From Chitinilyticum piscinae (lineage in GTDB: Bacteria; Pseudomonadota; Gammaproteobacteria; Burkholderiales; Chitinibacteraceae), in contig NZ_JADFUA010000002.1 in assembly GCF_015223195.1 (NCBI RefSeq), positions 124,001 through 188,000 of the forward strand: 64,000 nt of DNA, given 5' to 3'. Below are positions 47,727 to 57,567 of the stretch, piece after piece. A program made the position numbers and the translations under genes. Position 1 is the stretch's first letter. Every line of letters starts with the position of its first letter. Under the pieces are notes generated by a model that had not been told where the DNA came from, searched no databases, and worked only from the letters and a program-made list of their open reading frames with translations.

Positions 47727-48659
47727 TCAGGCGCCGTTGCGCTGGGCTTCCTGCTCCAGCAGGTGCGGGAAGGGGCGTTCGCGTAGCCACTTGGTTGCGA
47801 TCCATTTCTCGCCCTTGCGCACCGGTGCACCACCGTGCAGCGTCAGCGGGTCTACCTGGCTGCGACTGTTGCAGTATTCGAAATACACCGCCGAGCCCTT
47901 GCGCGGCGGAACAGCGACCCCCAGCTCGGGGAAGACCGTCTCGCCGCCTTCCTCCACGTCGTTCAGGTACATCACCAGGGTGGACACGCGCTGGCCGGCT
48001 GTACTCAGGTGCTGATTGCTGCCCGCGTCCTGCGGCGGGAAATAATCGTAATGCGGCTTGTATTCGGCACCGGGCTGGTAATTCAGGATCTGCATGTCCT
48101 CGGCGTGCGTGATCGGCCAGTGCATCAGCGCGGCCAGCCGCTCGTCGATGCGGGCGATGAAGTCATCTTCGCGCAGCCGAAAGAAGGTGCCGTGGCTGCT
48201 GCGGTCAGCAATCACCATGTCCTGCCCGGTGGTCGGGTCAACCGTCGCCGAGCGGGTCAGCTTGCTGCGCGACAGCGCGATCAGCTGGTCGCATTCCTCA
48301 TGGCTGAGCACATTGTCAAACACCACCACCACCGGCTTGTCCATGCGCAAGGCCACGCGCACATCGCGATCGCCGGCGCGGATCACCGATTGATCCATGG
48401 GAATGCGCGGCTTTTCGTAGCGGTAGCCACTGGCCTGCGCCCGCTGCGCCGCCGCCGGGGCACCAGCCTGCGGCGCCACCGGCGCGCCGTCGATGCGGCC
48501 GGCTGACTGCAAGTAGTGATAGACGATCGCCCCGGCAAATAACGGATCGAACTGCTTGGCGACCATCGCATCGACCAGCGTCTGCGAGTTGCAGCCACGC
48601 TCGATGTTTTCCATGAGCCAGAATTCCCACTCCGGCGTCAGATGCGTAATCGTGTTCAT
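47727..48659 (-). CDS. 2-oxoglutarate/Fe(II) oxygenase, prolyl 4-hydroxylase-like
   Basis: 310 residues. The Fe(II) ligands are His203, Asp205 (HYDYF) and His275, with Lys285 as the 2-oxoglutarate anchor, the pattern of prolyl 4-hydroxylase alpha-subunit domains; the N-terminal 80 residues are helical and Ala-rich at their end. Bacterial relatives hydroxylate prolines in specific proteins such as EF-Tu or, in others, small substrates. ATG 48659 is preceded by GGAGGATT; an in-frame extension to 48728 is not needed. Its target cannot be inferred. Confidence 0.88.
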   Translation of the reverse strand: MNTITHLTPEWEFWLMENIERGCNSQTLVDAMVAKQFDPLFAGAIVYHYLQSAGRIDGAPVAPQAGAPAAAQRAQASGYRYEKPRIPMDQSVIRAGDRDVRVALRMDKPVVVVFDNVLSHEECDQLIALSRSKLTRSATVDPTTGQDMVIADRSSHGTFFRLREDDFIARIDERLAALMHWPITHAEDMQILNYQPGAEYKPHYDYFPPQDAGSNQHLSTAGQRVSTLVMYLNDVEEGGETVFPELGVAVPPRKGSAVYFEYCNSRSQVDPLTLHGGAPVRKGEKWIATKWLRERPFPHLLEQEAQRNGA

Positions 48660-48789
48660 CGGCAATCCTCCAGCAATGCTGTTTTGGTTTTGTGCCGCTA
48701 TTGAACACCAGCCGCCGTAAACACGCACTTGCTTTCGATTTTGCAGTGCGCAAAATGCAGCTCGGGAGGCTTATCCTGGGATTGTGCTT

Positions 48790-49521
48790 TTACATCTGCC
48801 GGAACTGAGCTGCATAACTGCGACTGAGTGGTAGCGCGTCGTTGCGGTTTTTCAGATACACCAGCTGCCGGCCGAGCAGATCGCGCTCGATGCGGGCGAT
48901 GGCTGCAAGGTTGACAATGGTGGCGCGGTGGATCTGGGCAAAGCGGCTGGCATCAAGCTGCGGCAGCAGATGCTTGAGCGGCGTGCGGATCAGGTGGCGC
49001 TCCTGCGCGGTGACCACTTCGGTGTATTTGTCGGTTGCCTGGAAAAACAGCACTTCATCGATGTGCACCAGCCGCGTCGTATCGGCAAGGCCCACGGACA
49101 GCCAGGTCAGCGGCGTCGGGGCATGTTGCTGCAGCTGGTCGAGCACGGCGGGCAGGTTGCTGTTTGCCGGTTGCTGTTGCTGCAGCTTGCTGATGCACTG
49201 GATCAGTCGCGCATCGCTCACCGGCTTGAGCAGGTAATCGATGGCCGAGGCTTCAAAGGCTGCCAGTGCGTAATCATCGTAGGCCGTCACGAATATCACC
49301 CGCGTACGCTGTGCGGCCTGTGCCACCTGCAGGCCGGTGAGCCCCGGCATGCGGATGTCCAGAAAGGCGTAATCCGGCTGTAGCCGGTTCAGTTCCGCCA
49401 GTGCCGCGACCCCATTTCCCGCTGTTGCGAGAATCTGCAGCTCGGGCCAGAGCTGTTGCAGGCGTTGCTGCAGATGGCAGCACAGGTGGGGTTCGTCGTC
49501 GGCAAGCAAGGCGGTTGGCAT
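48790..49521 (-). CDS. LytTR-family response regulator
   Basis: 243 residues. Receiver domain with the acidic pair DDE at 8-10, phospho-acceptor Asp55 (FLDIRMPG) and Lys in LKPVSD; LytTR DNA-binding domain at about 140-240 (HIDEVLFFQATDKYTEVV, RTPLKHLLPQLDASRFAQIHRATIVNL). It pairs with the LytS-like kinase encoded just upstream. The start MPTALLADDE fits the family better than the longer in-frame option. It closes a seven-gene run whose promoter lies beyond 55057, and it is the obvious candidate to regulate that run. Confidence 0.92.
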   Translation of the reverse strand: MPTALLADDEPHLCCHLQQRLQQLWPELQILATAGNGVAALAELNRLQPDYAFLDIRMPGLTGLQVAQAAQRTRVIFVTAYDDYALAAFEASAIDYLLKPVSDARLIQCISKLQQQQPANSNLPAVLDQLQQHAPTPLTWLSVGLADTTRLVHIDEVLFFQATDKYTEVVTAQERHLIRTPLKHLLPQLDASRFAQIHRATIVNLAAIARIERDLLGRQLVYLKNRNDALPLSRSYAAQFRQM

Positions 49522-49602
49522 GGCTGAATCACAATGAAAGAATGCAGGATTGGCATCATCGCGCGTGGCGTCGGCCACGGCAAGCCGGCGGCTTCGCGGG
49601 TG

Positions 49603-50682
49603 TTACTGCATCACTTCACGCCGGTAGGGGACTTGCAGCTCGGCGCGTACGCCACTGGGCGCGTTGCCGAAGAGCTGCAGTTGCCCGGCCGTGCCGTACA
49701 GATTGGCCAATCGCTCGCGGATATTGGCCAGCCCCACGCCCTGGCCAGGGGCTGGGCTTAAGCCTATGCCGGTGTCGGTTACGCTGAGCCGCAGCAGGCC
49801 GTTGTCCTCGCGCGCCTGCACCGTGATCGTGCCACCGGCCAGTGCCGGCTCGATGCCGTGCTCGATGGCATTCTCGACCAGGGGTTGCAGCAGCAGTGGC
49901 GGCAGACTGGCATCGCGCAGGTGGTCGGGTACGTCAATCTGGTAGCGCAGTCGCTCGCCCAGCCGGATGCCGATAATCCCCAGCAGCGCTTCCAGCAGTG
50001 CTACCTCGTCACCCAGCGTGGTGCGTGCGCTGCGCGTGCGCCCCAGTGTGGCCCGCAGGTAATCGTTGAGGTGTTCGAGCATGATGCGCGCCAGTGCGGG
50101 GTCGCGGTCGATCAGGCTTTGGACATTCGCCAGCGTATTGAACAGGAAATGCGGCTCGATCTGCGCCTGCAGCATTGCCAGCTGCGCGGCCGTTTCGGCC
50201 TGTTTCAGTTCGGCGGCACGCTGCTGTTCGATTGCCAGTGCCAGCGTCGAGGCATGCAGCCGGTACAGCAGCACGAAAAAGGCGGTAGCGGCCAGCCCGA
50301 TCAGCAGCGAGGAGCCCAGATTGCGCCACAGCCGCTCCGGGGGGGCGCTGTGCAGCGAGAGTAGATCCGGAGCCCCCAGTGCCTGTGAAAGCAGCAGCCC
50401 GCAGATCACGCCGAGCGGGGCAATCAGCAGCAGACGCCACAGCAGCAGCGGTCGTTCACCGACCAGCCGGCTGAAGCCGATATTCAGCGCCCATAGCGAC
50501 AGGCCGATACTGTGTGACAGCAGCATGGCATCGTGCAGCGTGATGTGCGGATCAAGCAGCACTTCCAGCGCGCCGATCAGCGTATTGACCACCAGCAGGA
50601 TGCCGAAATTGCGCAACCAGTAGCGCCAGTCGTGATGCGGCGGGCAGGGGGGCAAGCCAGAGAGGGGAGAGGAGGTCGTCAT
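49603..50682 (-). CDS. LytS-like sensor histidine kinase (His_kinase family)
   Basis: 359 residues. About four membrane helices in residues 22-140, then a cytoplasmic His_kinase domain with QAQIEPHFLFNTLANVQSLI (His178) and a GHKL ATPase with PLVENAIEHGIEP, DTGIGL and GVGLANIRERL. This two-component class pairs with LytTR regulators. The sensing part is only the membrane domain, so the signal may be in or near the membrane. ATG 50682 follows the barrel gene's stop by 2 bases; a long upstream in-frame extension overlaps that gene and is spurious. Confidence 0.93.
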   Translation of the reverse strand: MTTSSPLSGLPPCPPHHDWRYWLRNFGILLVVNTLIGALEVLLDPHITLHDAMLLSHSIGLSLWALNIGFSRLVGERPLLLWRLLLIAPLGVICGLLLSQALGAPDLLSLHSAPPERLWRNLGSSLLIGLAATAFFVLLYRLHASTLALAIEQQRAAELKQAETAAQLAMLQAQIEPHFLFNTLANVQSLIDRDPALARIMLEHLNDYLRATLGRTRSARTTLGDEVALLEALLGIIGIRLGERLRYQIDVPDHLRDASLPPLLLQPLVENAIEHGIEPALAGGTITVQAREDNGLLRLSVTDTGIGLSPAPGQGVGLANIRERLANLYGTAGQLQLFGNAPSGVRAELQVPYRREVMQ

Positions 50683-50684
50683 GG

Positions 50685-51971
50685 TCAGAAATAGTAGCGC
50701 AACATGGCCTGAATGGTCTGGCTTGCCGGCGACGCCCCGTAAACGCTGAACGCATCCCCTGTGCCGTATTGCCACTGGACAATCAGGTCGGCGTGTTCCA
50801 GATGATACATCGCCTGCAGCCAGACGAGGCTGCTCTGGTCGGTGAGGTCGTGGCGGATCATGGCCGCCAGTTCGCTCTGCGTGACCGGGAAATCCTGCCA
50901 GCTGGCATAGGTAAACAGCGCCTGCTCGGTGGTGAGTGCCTGCATGGTGCCTGCCCATGCGCGGTACATGCCGTAGGCCTGCCGGTCGTGCTGCAGCGCC
51001 TGCCATGCCTTGGCATCCGGCGCCGCGCTGCTGTACTGGTATTCGACGGTGACACTGAGCTTGTTGGCAAACGTCTGTGTCAGGCCGGTGGCGAGCTGGG
51101 ACTGGAAGCGCTGCGGGCCAGCCACGCCCAGTGCCTGATCGATCTGGCTGGCAGCGCGCCCGCCGGCGTATTCGACGTAGAGCACCGTGGCATCGCTGGC
51201 GAGGAGGCTCAGGTTCATGCCAAGCTGCGGAGCCGCCCCCGATTCGGCGTAAATCAGCCCTTGCGGATTCAGCCAGTCATTGATGGCCTGGCTGAACACC
51301 AGCAAGCCGCGGTCGCTGGCATTGCTGGCGCCGAAATCCGCGCTGAATGGCGCCGTACTGCGCTGGTCGGCCAGTCTGGGGGAATACAGCGCGCTGACGC
51401 TGCCGCCATCCCACAGCCATTGCCCGCGCAGCATGCCGCTGCCGAGCCGGTTTTCGCGCAGGCTGGCCGGCGCGATCGAGGTGACCGAGCGTAATGCGCC
51501 AGCCTTGAAAAAATCGGTCGGGTTAAAGCCCGTCGCCACGCCGCTGCGCAGGTTTATCCGTCCCAGATCGTAGATTTGCGCCGGGTCGGGCTGCCAGCTC
51601 AGATAGGCTTCGCGCAGCGTATTCACCTGATTGTCTTCGTTCAGCCAGCCGCTCCAGCCCAGGTCCAGCCGGTCGGACAGCACGGCCCGCCAGTCCGGCG
51701 CGAAGCGCACGTCGGCATTCAGATCCAGCGACAGGCGTTGCTCTGCCTCCCAGCCGCTGGTGCGCTGATCCTGTCCGCCCGCCATCAGCTCGGCGAAGAA
51801 CTGCCAGTCACGCGCCGGCGCGGCACTGGCCGTGCTGTTGTCCGCCAGTGCCAGCGCATCAAGCTCGCCGGCGGCCTGGGCAAGCGCAGGCCTGCCGGGC
51901 AGCAGTGCCAGCAAGAGCAGTGCGATGTTTGATACGTGGTGGCGTATGGGCTTGGGGTTTTTATTTTGCAT
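50685..51971 (-). CDS. Outer-membrane beta-barrel protein of the ABC/LytSR operon
   Basis: 428 residues. Signal peptide about 1-31 (cleavage near ALAQA), then alternating amphipathic strands rich in Trp, Tyr and Gly, and a C-terminal Phe (MLRYYF), the targeting signal of outer-membrane barrels. A conserved-looking early core contains YDLGRINLRSGVATGFNPTDFF. I do not recognise a named family with certainty. It sits between the LolA-like carrier gene and the kinase gene, which suggests it receives or exports the substrate of the upstream ABC machine. Confidence 0.75.
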   Translation of the reverse strand: MQNKNPKPIRHHVSNIALLLLALLPGRPALAQAAGELDALALADNSTASAAPARDWQFFAELMAGGQDQRTSGWEAEQRLSLDLNADVRFAPDWRAVLSDRLDLGWSGWLNEDNQVNTLREAYLSWQPDPAQIYDLGRINLRSGVATGFNPTDFFKAGALRSVTSIAPASLRENRLGSGMLRGQWLWDGGSVSALYSPRLADQRSTAPFSADFGASNASDRGLLVFSQAINDWLNPQGLIYAESGAAPQLGMNLSLLASDATVLYVEYAGGRAASQIDQALGVAGPQRFQSQLATGLTQTFANKLSVTVEYQYSSAAPDAKAWQALQHDRQAYGMYRAWAGTMQALTTEQALFTYASWQDFPVTQSELAAMIRHDLTDQSSLVWLQAMYHLEHADLIVQWQYGTGDAFSVYGASPASQTIQAMLRYYF

Positions 51972-52001
51972 GGCTTTCGGCTTTATACCCTGCTTTTTGG
52001 T

Positions 52002-52769
52002 TTAGTCCGGTTTGAAACGTGGCAGGTAGTCACGCTGCAGCCAGCTTTCCGGTACCTCCCGCCAGGCGTAGTCGGAAAAGCGCATCACCGTCACCCAGTT
52101 CGGGTCCAGTCCGTCGATGATCACTGTTTCGGTCGGGCGCTCGCGGCCGAGCTGGGACTGGTATTTGCGGTAATAGGCCGTTTTCAGCAGTTGCCCGCTT
52201 TCGGCGTAGAACCTGGCCTTCAGCGGACGCTGGTTGCCCGCATCCAGCCACATCTCGATGCGGTGGTAAGTGACATCCGCCGTTCTGGCCGTGAGATCGA
52301 GTTTGTGGCTCGCGCGGATCTGGCGATCGCCATCCTGGATGCTCTCCTCGCCGCCGTACTGGGCGCGATAGTCCAGCGCCAGATTCACCGTTACCACGTC
52401 GCCGTTGGCCGCCTGGCCCAGCAGGCGCTGCTGCGGCGAAATGCGGATGGTGCCTTTGCTGGACGGGTCGTAGAACCATAGTTCGTTGCCGTTTTTCAGC
52501 AGCAGCTTGCCGGTATCGCGAACCGGTGCGACAAAGCGCAGCAGGCTGCGGAACTGGCCACTCCGGTCGTCGGCGCGCGAGTAGATCGCCAGTGCGCTGG
52601 TGTCGATCTGCTTGCCGTTGCGGTATTCGATCAGCGTGGTCGTCAGGCCGAAGGGCTTGTCCGGATTGCGGATGGCATCGCTGGCAGCCAGCAGTTGCTG
52701 CGCATCGGGGGCGGCCAGCGCGCCGCCGGCGAGCAGCAAGCCGGCACACAGGGTCAGAATGCGGCGCAT
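52002..52769 (-). CDS. LolA-like periplasmic carrier (outer-membrane lipoprotein-sorting type)
   Basis: 255 residues with a signal peptide (cleavage near ALA-APD). The body matches the COG2834/LolA-like fold: LLAASDAIRNPDKPFGLTTTL, LLRFVAPVRDTGKLLLKNGNELWFYDP and IRISPQQRLLGQA. These half-open barrels hold an acyl chain or hydrophobic ligand during periplasmic transfer. This subgroup is distinct from housekeeping LolA and often accompanies MacB/LolCDE-like exporters. It follows the small membrane gene by 3 bases. Confidence 0.85.
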   Translation of the reverse strand: MRRILTLCAGLLLAGGALAAPDAQQLLAASDAIRNPDKPFGLTTTLIEYRNGKQIDTSALAIYSRADDRSGQFRSLLRFVAPVRDTGKLLLKNGNELWFYDPSSKGTIRISPQQRLLGQAANGDVVTVNLALDYRAQYGGEESIQDGDRQIRASHKLDLTARTADVTYHRIEMWLDAGNQRPLKARFYAESGQLLKTAYYRKYQSQLGRERPTETVIIDGLDPNWVTVMRFSDYAWREVPESWLQRDYLPRFKPD

Positions 52770-52772
52770 CGC

Positions 52773-52955
52773 TCATTCCTCCTTGTGCGAGTGCCGGCAG
52801 TGGCCGCGGCGCCACAGGCTGGCGATGCCTACTGCAATCAGGATCAGTGGCCAGCCGCGGGCGAGTAGCGCCGTGGTCCACCAGTCGAGTTCGGCGCCGA
52901 GGAAAAAGACGCCCAGTGCGATCAGGATGAGGCTATGCAGGGGAAAGCGTTGCAT
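52773..52955 (-). CDS. Small two-helix membrane protein
   Basis: 60 residues, two hydrophobic helices (about 8-22 and 32-46) joined by an acidic/Trp-rich turn (GAELDWWTTAL), ending in RRGHCRHSHKEE. It resembles the short LiaF-type/DUF5668 membrane hairpins, but that match is only by form. The GAGAACC leader and its position 15 bases after the permease, 3 before the LolA-like gene, argue it is translated. It could be a small subunit of the ABC exporter. Confidence 0.7.
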   Translation of the reverse strand: MQRFPLHSLILIALGVFFLGAELDWWTTALLARGWPLILIAVGIASLWRRGHCRHSHKEE

Positions 52956-52970
52956 GATGGTTCTCCTTGT

Positions 52971-54355
52971 TTAGACATGACGCAGGGCGTCGACGATGTT
53001 CAGTTTTGCGGCGCGACGGGCCGGCCACCAGGCCGAGAGCGTGGCGACCAGCATCAGACCGAGTGCGGTTCTGCCGATCATGGCCGGCTCGCCCCACACG
53101 CGGATGGTCAGCGGCACCGGATCGACATTGCCCGGCGGCAGCCAGGTCAGCCCGGAATGGTTGACCGCGTAAGCCACTAGCAGCGCCAGCACGATCCCGC
53201 ACAGGGCACCGACGGCCCCCAGCAATGCACCTTCGCAGACAAACAGCCGGCGGATGCCGCTGCGGCGCAGCCCCAGGGCGCGCAAGGTGCCGATTTCCAC
53301 GGTGCGCTCGACCACCGCCATGCTCATGGTGTTGCTGACGGTAAACAGCACGATTGCACCAATCAGGATGGCGATAAAGCCGAGGATGGCCGCGAACATG
53401 CCGGTGATCTGGCCGTACTGCGGGTTGAGCGTGGCGAAGTCATGCACCTCCAGCGGCATGCCTTTGAGCGGGCCGGCCAGCAGCTCGGTCAGCCGGGCGC
53501 GTGCTGCCGGCATCTGCCCGGTGTGTTTCAGCTGCAGCACGATGGCGGTGACCTTGGGCGCGTCCTGGCCGTAGATCAGCCGCTGTGCCTGTTGCAGATG
53601 CAGCTGCACGGCCATATCGTCGTATTCCTTCACGCCCATGGCCTCGGCCTTGATGACATTCAGCCTGGCCACATTCGGCGCGCCGTGCGCATTGGCCGCG
53701 AGCAATTCGATCGCCGTGCGGCTGGCACTGCGCTCGGCCTGCGGCTGTTCCTGGGCCGATAGCGCCGTAATGTCCGCGGGGGCGGCAGCGCCGTCTGTTT
53801 CGCGGCGTTGAGCGCCCGGGCAATTCTGCACCTGCAGGGGCTCGCACAGCTGCAGCACGCGGGCAACGCCGGTGCCAATCACGGCGGCATCGCTGCGGCT
53901 GCCGGTCAGTGGCGAGGTCTTGGCGACACCGGGAAAGTCGTAATCGTTCCACTGCAGCATGGCGTTCTGGCCAGCGATATCGACACCGGCGCCGAACACG
54001 GTGCGCGACACACCGGCATCAAAATTGCCGGCAATCCCGCCCAGGCTTAGCCGGGGCGTAACCACCGTGAGCATGGGCGCCAGCACCGGGTCGTTCTGCA
54101 AGGTGGCGATGATGCGCGGGTAATCGGCAATGCCGTAGGCGGCCGGGTTGCCCGAGCCGTACAGGAAGTAATCGGTGTGCTGGATCTGCAGATGGCCGCT
54201 GCCGCGCACGAAGTCGGTCTGCAGCCCCAGATTGATATTGCGGCTATAGCCACCGAACAGCAGGATGGCCGAAACACCGATCATCATGGCCAGCAAGGTG
54301 GTGAGCGAGCGGCGACGGTTGCGCAGCAGATTGCGCAGCGCGAGCGAGAAGGCAT

Positions 54356-54359
<4 letters not shown>
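52971..54359 (-). CDS. MacB/LolE-like ABC transporter permease
   Basis: 462 residues. N-terminal membrane helix with SLALRNLLRNRRRSLTTLLAMMIGV, a large periplasmic region (about 45-320) that includes a possible disulfide (LCEPLQVQNCPG) and a non-conserved Ala/Arg-rich insert, and three C-terminal helices of the FtsX domain (ILIGAIVLFTVSNTMSMAVVERTVEIGTLRALG). The type VII exporter fold extrudes lipoproteins, toxins or lipids without passing them through the membrane core. It overlaps the ATPase gene by 4 bases. Confidence 0.92.
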
Positions 54360-55057
<698 letters not shown>

Positions 55058-55329
55058 GCGAGCCTCGCGGATGGGGAATGAGGCCACTGTATGCCGGTCG
55101 GGTAAAGCCGTCCGGGGCTTGCGATAAGCTGCCTGCAGAGCGGATGAAGTGCATGGTGGCGGGATGAGCTGCAGCGGCCAAGGCTGCTGAGACCCCGTCA
55201 ACGCTGAGGCGCCGAGGGCGCCTTAGTGCGGTCAGCACAAGCGCTTCAGGAGCTGACGCACGAAAACCGCCATCGCGTACATATGTCCCGTTTTTACCAG
55301 ATCAGGACCGACCTATCACGGCAGCGGCC
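55058..55329. other. Leader region of the ABC/LytSR operon
   Basis: Must hold the operon promoter. The only strong structure is a perfect hairpin AGGCGCC-GAG-GGCGCCT at 55207-55223 without a T run, possibly the end of the degenerate unit to the right. No gene is supported. Confidence 0.4.
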
Positions 55330-55456
55330 TGCGGTGGCACCGCTGCCGCTCGATTCGCTGCAGAGCCAGATCAAGGCTGGCCCATATGTTCATCGCCGGC
55401 CGGATGGTGGATGGCTAGGCCAGATTGCCGGCGCTCACCTCGGAAAATTGCGGTGG
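55330..55456 (-). pseudogene. Degenerate 3' fragment of a GFA-family gene
   Basis: This segment aligns with the 3' end of the intact GFA-family gene at 56499-56643 in the same orientation. Shared blocks include GGCCGGATG, TGGATGG, CCAGATTGCC and AAATTGCGG. Read in the matching frame it gives GNLA-stop-PSTIRPAMNIWA where the intact gene has GNLDDPSSIRPTMNIWA, then lacks about seven codons before LDLALQRIE (intact: LDPQLERIE). So it has an in-frame TAG and a deletion and no 5' part. The hydrolase gene lies between the two copies. Confidence 0.8.
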
Positions 55457-55463
55457 ACCCGGA

Positions 55464-56420
55464 CTAGGGGGCTGAATGCCCCGGGCGCTCCGCCAGAAAG
55501 TCCAGCAACAAGCGGTTGACCTGCCCGGCACATTCTTCATGCACGGCATGACCGCAGCCCGGGAATACGGCCAGTTGTGCCCGGGGCAGTTTCTGCTGGA
55601 TGGTGGCGGCCTGCGCGACAGGCAGGTAGCGATCATCCTGCCCCCAGATGATCAGCGTTTCGCTGCGGGTCGAGGGCATGGCGGCCATGGTGAGCATCCA
55701 GTCCGAATCACGGACCAGATGATATTGTGCGCGCCGGTTTTCCCGGAATGTCAGTGGCACATGGGTCTGCCCGACCAGCGCGTCGCTGACGTACTCCGGC
55801 CGGGAATATGCTTCCTCGATGCCTTTGCGCACATCGCTTTGTCGCAACAGCTTGGAGAACACCTCGCCGATCACCGGGTAGGTCATCAGCTGCCATTCGG
55901 TCTTGTAGGGGGTGTCGAGTGCCCGGGGGGCCAGCAGCACCAGCTTCTCTACCCGTTCGGGGTAGCGCTGGGCGAAATACAGCGCCCAGCCGCCGCCGAA
56001 GGAATGCCCGACCAGGCTGACTTTCTCCAAATGCTGCTGGTCAAGGTATTCGCGGATTGCTTCGGCCATCAGTGGCAAATCGTAGCGTTCCGGTGGCTGT
56101 TGCACCTGTGTATAGCCATGCCCGGGCATGTCGAAGGCATATACCGCATGCTGCTGTGCCAGCGCCGGTATGGTATCGCGGAAGCTGTTGAGCCAGGTGC
56201 CGGCGCCATGAATCAACAGCACGGGCGAGCCGCCGCCCGTCTGCACCTGATTGAAGATGTAGTGCGGGGCTGTCAGCGACTGCGCGCCGAGCTGGCGAAG
56301 GTATGCGATTTGCGGGGCCTCTTCGGCGGGATGGTAGGCAAAAGCGATCAGCAGTAGTGCGGCGACCAGCAGCAGCAGCGCAGCACCGCTCCCGCGCAAC
56401 AGTATGCGTACGATGCTCAT
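55464..56420 (-). CDS. Alpha/beta hydrolase, membrane-anchored
   Basis: 318 residues. An N-terminal hydrophobic helix (about 8-28) acts as signal anchor. The alpha/beta hydrolase core has LIHGAGTW, the nucleophile elbow GHSFGGG, the acid in WGQDDRY and the base in GCGHAVHEE. MhpC-like hydrolases of this shape act on esters or C-C bonds; the substrate is unknown. ATG 56420 is preferred to an in-frame GTG 56429 since GGAG lies 8 bases before it. The gene is flanked by an intact and a broken copy of GFA-family sequence, so it may have moved together with it. Confidence 0.85.
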   Translation of the reverse strand: MSIVRILLRGSGAALLLLVAALLLIAFAYHPAEEAPQIAYLRQLGAQSLTAPHYIFNQVQTGGGSPVLLIHGAGTWLNSFRDTIPALAQQHAVYAFDMPGHGYTQVQQPPERYDLPLMAEAIREYLDQQHLEKVSLVGHSFGGGWALYFAQRYPERVEKLVLLAPRALDTPYKTEWQLMTYPVIGEVFSKLLRQSDVRKGIEEAYSRPEYVSDALVGQTHVPLTFRENRRAQYHLVRDSDWMLTMAAMPSTRSETLIIWGQDDRYLPVAQAATIQQKLPRAQLAVFPGCGHAVHEECAGQVNRLLLDFLAERPGHSAP

Positions 56421-56472
56421 GATGAACACTCCGGATCAGGGGGCGGGAAGAGAATAGGCGGGGCACTGGGGC

Positions 56473-56904
56473 TTAGGTCGCCGCAGCCGGTGCTTTCGGC
56501 GGTTGCGGCTGCTGCTCGATCCGTTCCAGCTGCGGATCAAGGCAGGCCCATTTAGGCGCGCTGGAGGCCCAGATATTCATGGTTGGCCGGATGCTGGATG
56601 GGTCATCCAGATTGCCTGCGCGCACTACGGCAAATTGCGGGCGGGCCGAGGAGCGGGCAAATAGCTGCGTGCCGCACGCCGGGCAGAACTGGCGGGTGAT
56701 CTGGTTGCCGCTGTCGGCCGTCTTGACGTAGCCCTTTACCTCGCCGGTGATCTGCAAGGCATCACTGTCGACCATCAGGTTGACCGAGCCATTCGCGGCC
56801 AGATGCTGGCAATCGCGGCACCAGCAAATCCGGGTTGCAAGGGGCTCGCGCGTCAGGGTGAAGTGTACTGCGCCACACAGGCAGCGACCGCTGCGTTCGC
56901 TCAT
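56473..56904 (-). CDS. GFA/CENP-V family zinc protein
   Basis: 143 residues. Zinc ligands lie in RCLCGAV, CWCRDCQ and CPACGTQLF, the pattern of the GFA (glutathione-dependent formaldehyde-activating) or CENP-V-like fold. Members either bind S-hydroxymethylglutathione or have unknown roles; the short Pro/Gln-rich tail is unusual. ATG 56904 has GGAG 8 bases upstream. It precedes the hydrolase by 52 bases in the same direction, and a second broken copy of its 3' end lies beyond that gene. Confidence 0.87.
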   Translation of the reverse strand: MSERSGRCLCGAVHFTLTREPLATRICWCRDCQHLAANGSVNLMVDSDALQITGEVKGYVKTADSGNQITRQFCPACGTQLFARSSARPQFAVVRAGNLDDPSSIRPTMNIWASSAPKWACLDPQLERIEQQPQPPKAPAAAT

Positions 56905-57030
56905 GGTTTGCTCCACGAAGGATTGGGGTAAGCAAACAGTCTAAAGCAATCGCCGCTGCCGGTGATGACCGTTCTTGCGCTTTTCTGCCGTTTGTTCCGG
57001 ATGCGGGAGTCGTCTTCAGGAACCCTGGTG

Positions 57031-57387
57031 TCAGCCCTCTGGCCCGATCCGCCCGCGCGCTTTCAGGCGCTCTGCGTGCACCCAGCCTGAAGCATCCTCG
57101 CCGGTTTTCGGGTTGACGTACATCACCGAGAACCAGCCTTGTACGGCGGAGTAGGCGATGAGTTCATCGCCCGGAATGACAAAGAGGGTCTTGCTGCGGC
57201 ACTGCGCATCCGGTGCCGTGTGGAAATACAGCCGGCCTTGACCCGTGACGGCGAAGCTGAGTGGCGGGCGGATGTAGCCTTCATGTTCGCTGGCCGCTTT
57301 GGCCAGACGGGCACAATCGGCGGCCAGTGAGGGGGACATTGCACCAAGGGCGGTGATGAGCAGCAGGGCTCGGGGCAGGGTTTGCAT
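57031..57387 (-). CDS. Secreted small SH3-like protein
   Basis: 118 residues. Signal peptide cleaved near LAADC; the mature part has two Cys (Cys near 25 and 63) and a beta-rich segment with LYFHTAPDAQCRSKTLFVIPGDELIAY and GWFSVMYVNPKTGEDASGWVHAERL, the order of a bacterial SH3 (SH3b) domain. Such domains bind peptidoglycan or peptides. I do not recognise a specific protein. It is transcribed alone, divergent from the proteasome homologue. Confidence 0.72.
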   Translation of the reverse strand: MQTLPRALLLITALGAMSPSLAADCARLAKAASEHEGYIRPPLSFAVTGQGRLYFHTAPDAQCRSKTLFVIPGDELIAYSAVQGWFSVMYVNPKTGEDASGWVHAERLKARGRIGPEG

Positions 57388-57567
57388 GGAAAGTCTCGCT
57401 GGATAACGTACTTAAACTGAACGTCGTGCGTGGGGATTAGTGCCCGTTCTGCTCTGGTCGGTCAAGCACCGGGATGGACTGAGCGATGCTTTGTGGTTCA
57501 GAGAAGACCGGATGCGGATAAAATGGGAGGTGCCGGTGCATGCTGCCCGGCTGTTTCGGGGATTGCC

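Noticed and set aside
49603-51006. A 467-residue version of the LytS-like kinase
   Set aside because: The first 108 codons overlap the barrel gene in another frame and are Arg/His/Pro-rich nonsense; ATG 50682 gives a normal kinase.
55226-55519. A 97-codon plus-strand frame in the GFA remnant region
   Set aside because: It crosses the degenerate GFA fragment and the hydrolase end, has no ribosome site and resembles no family.
57430-57567. N-terminal extension of the proteasome homologue
   Set aside because: It would bury the catalytic threonine, which must follow the initiator methionine; the GTG at 57568 is the natural start.
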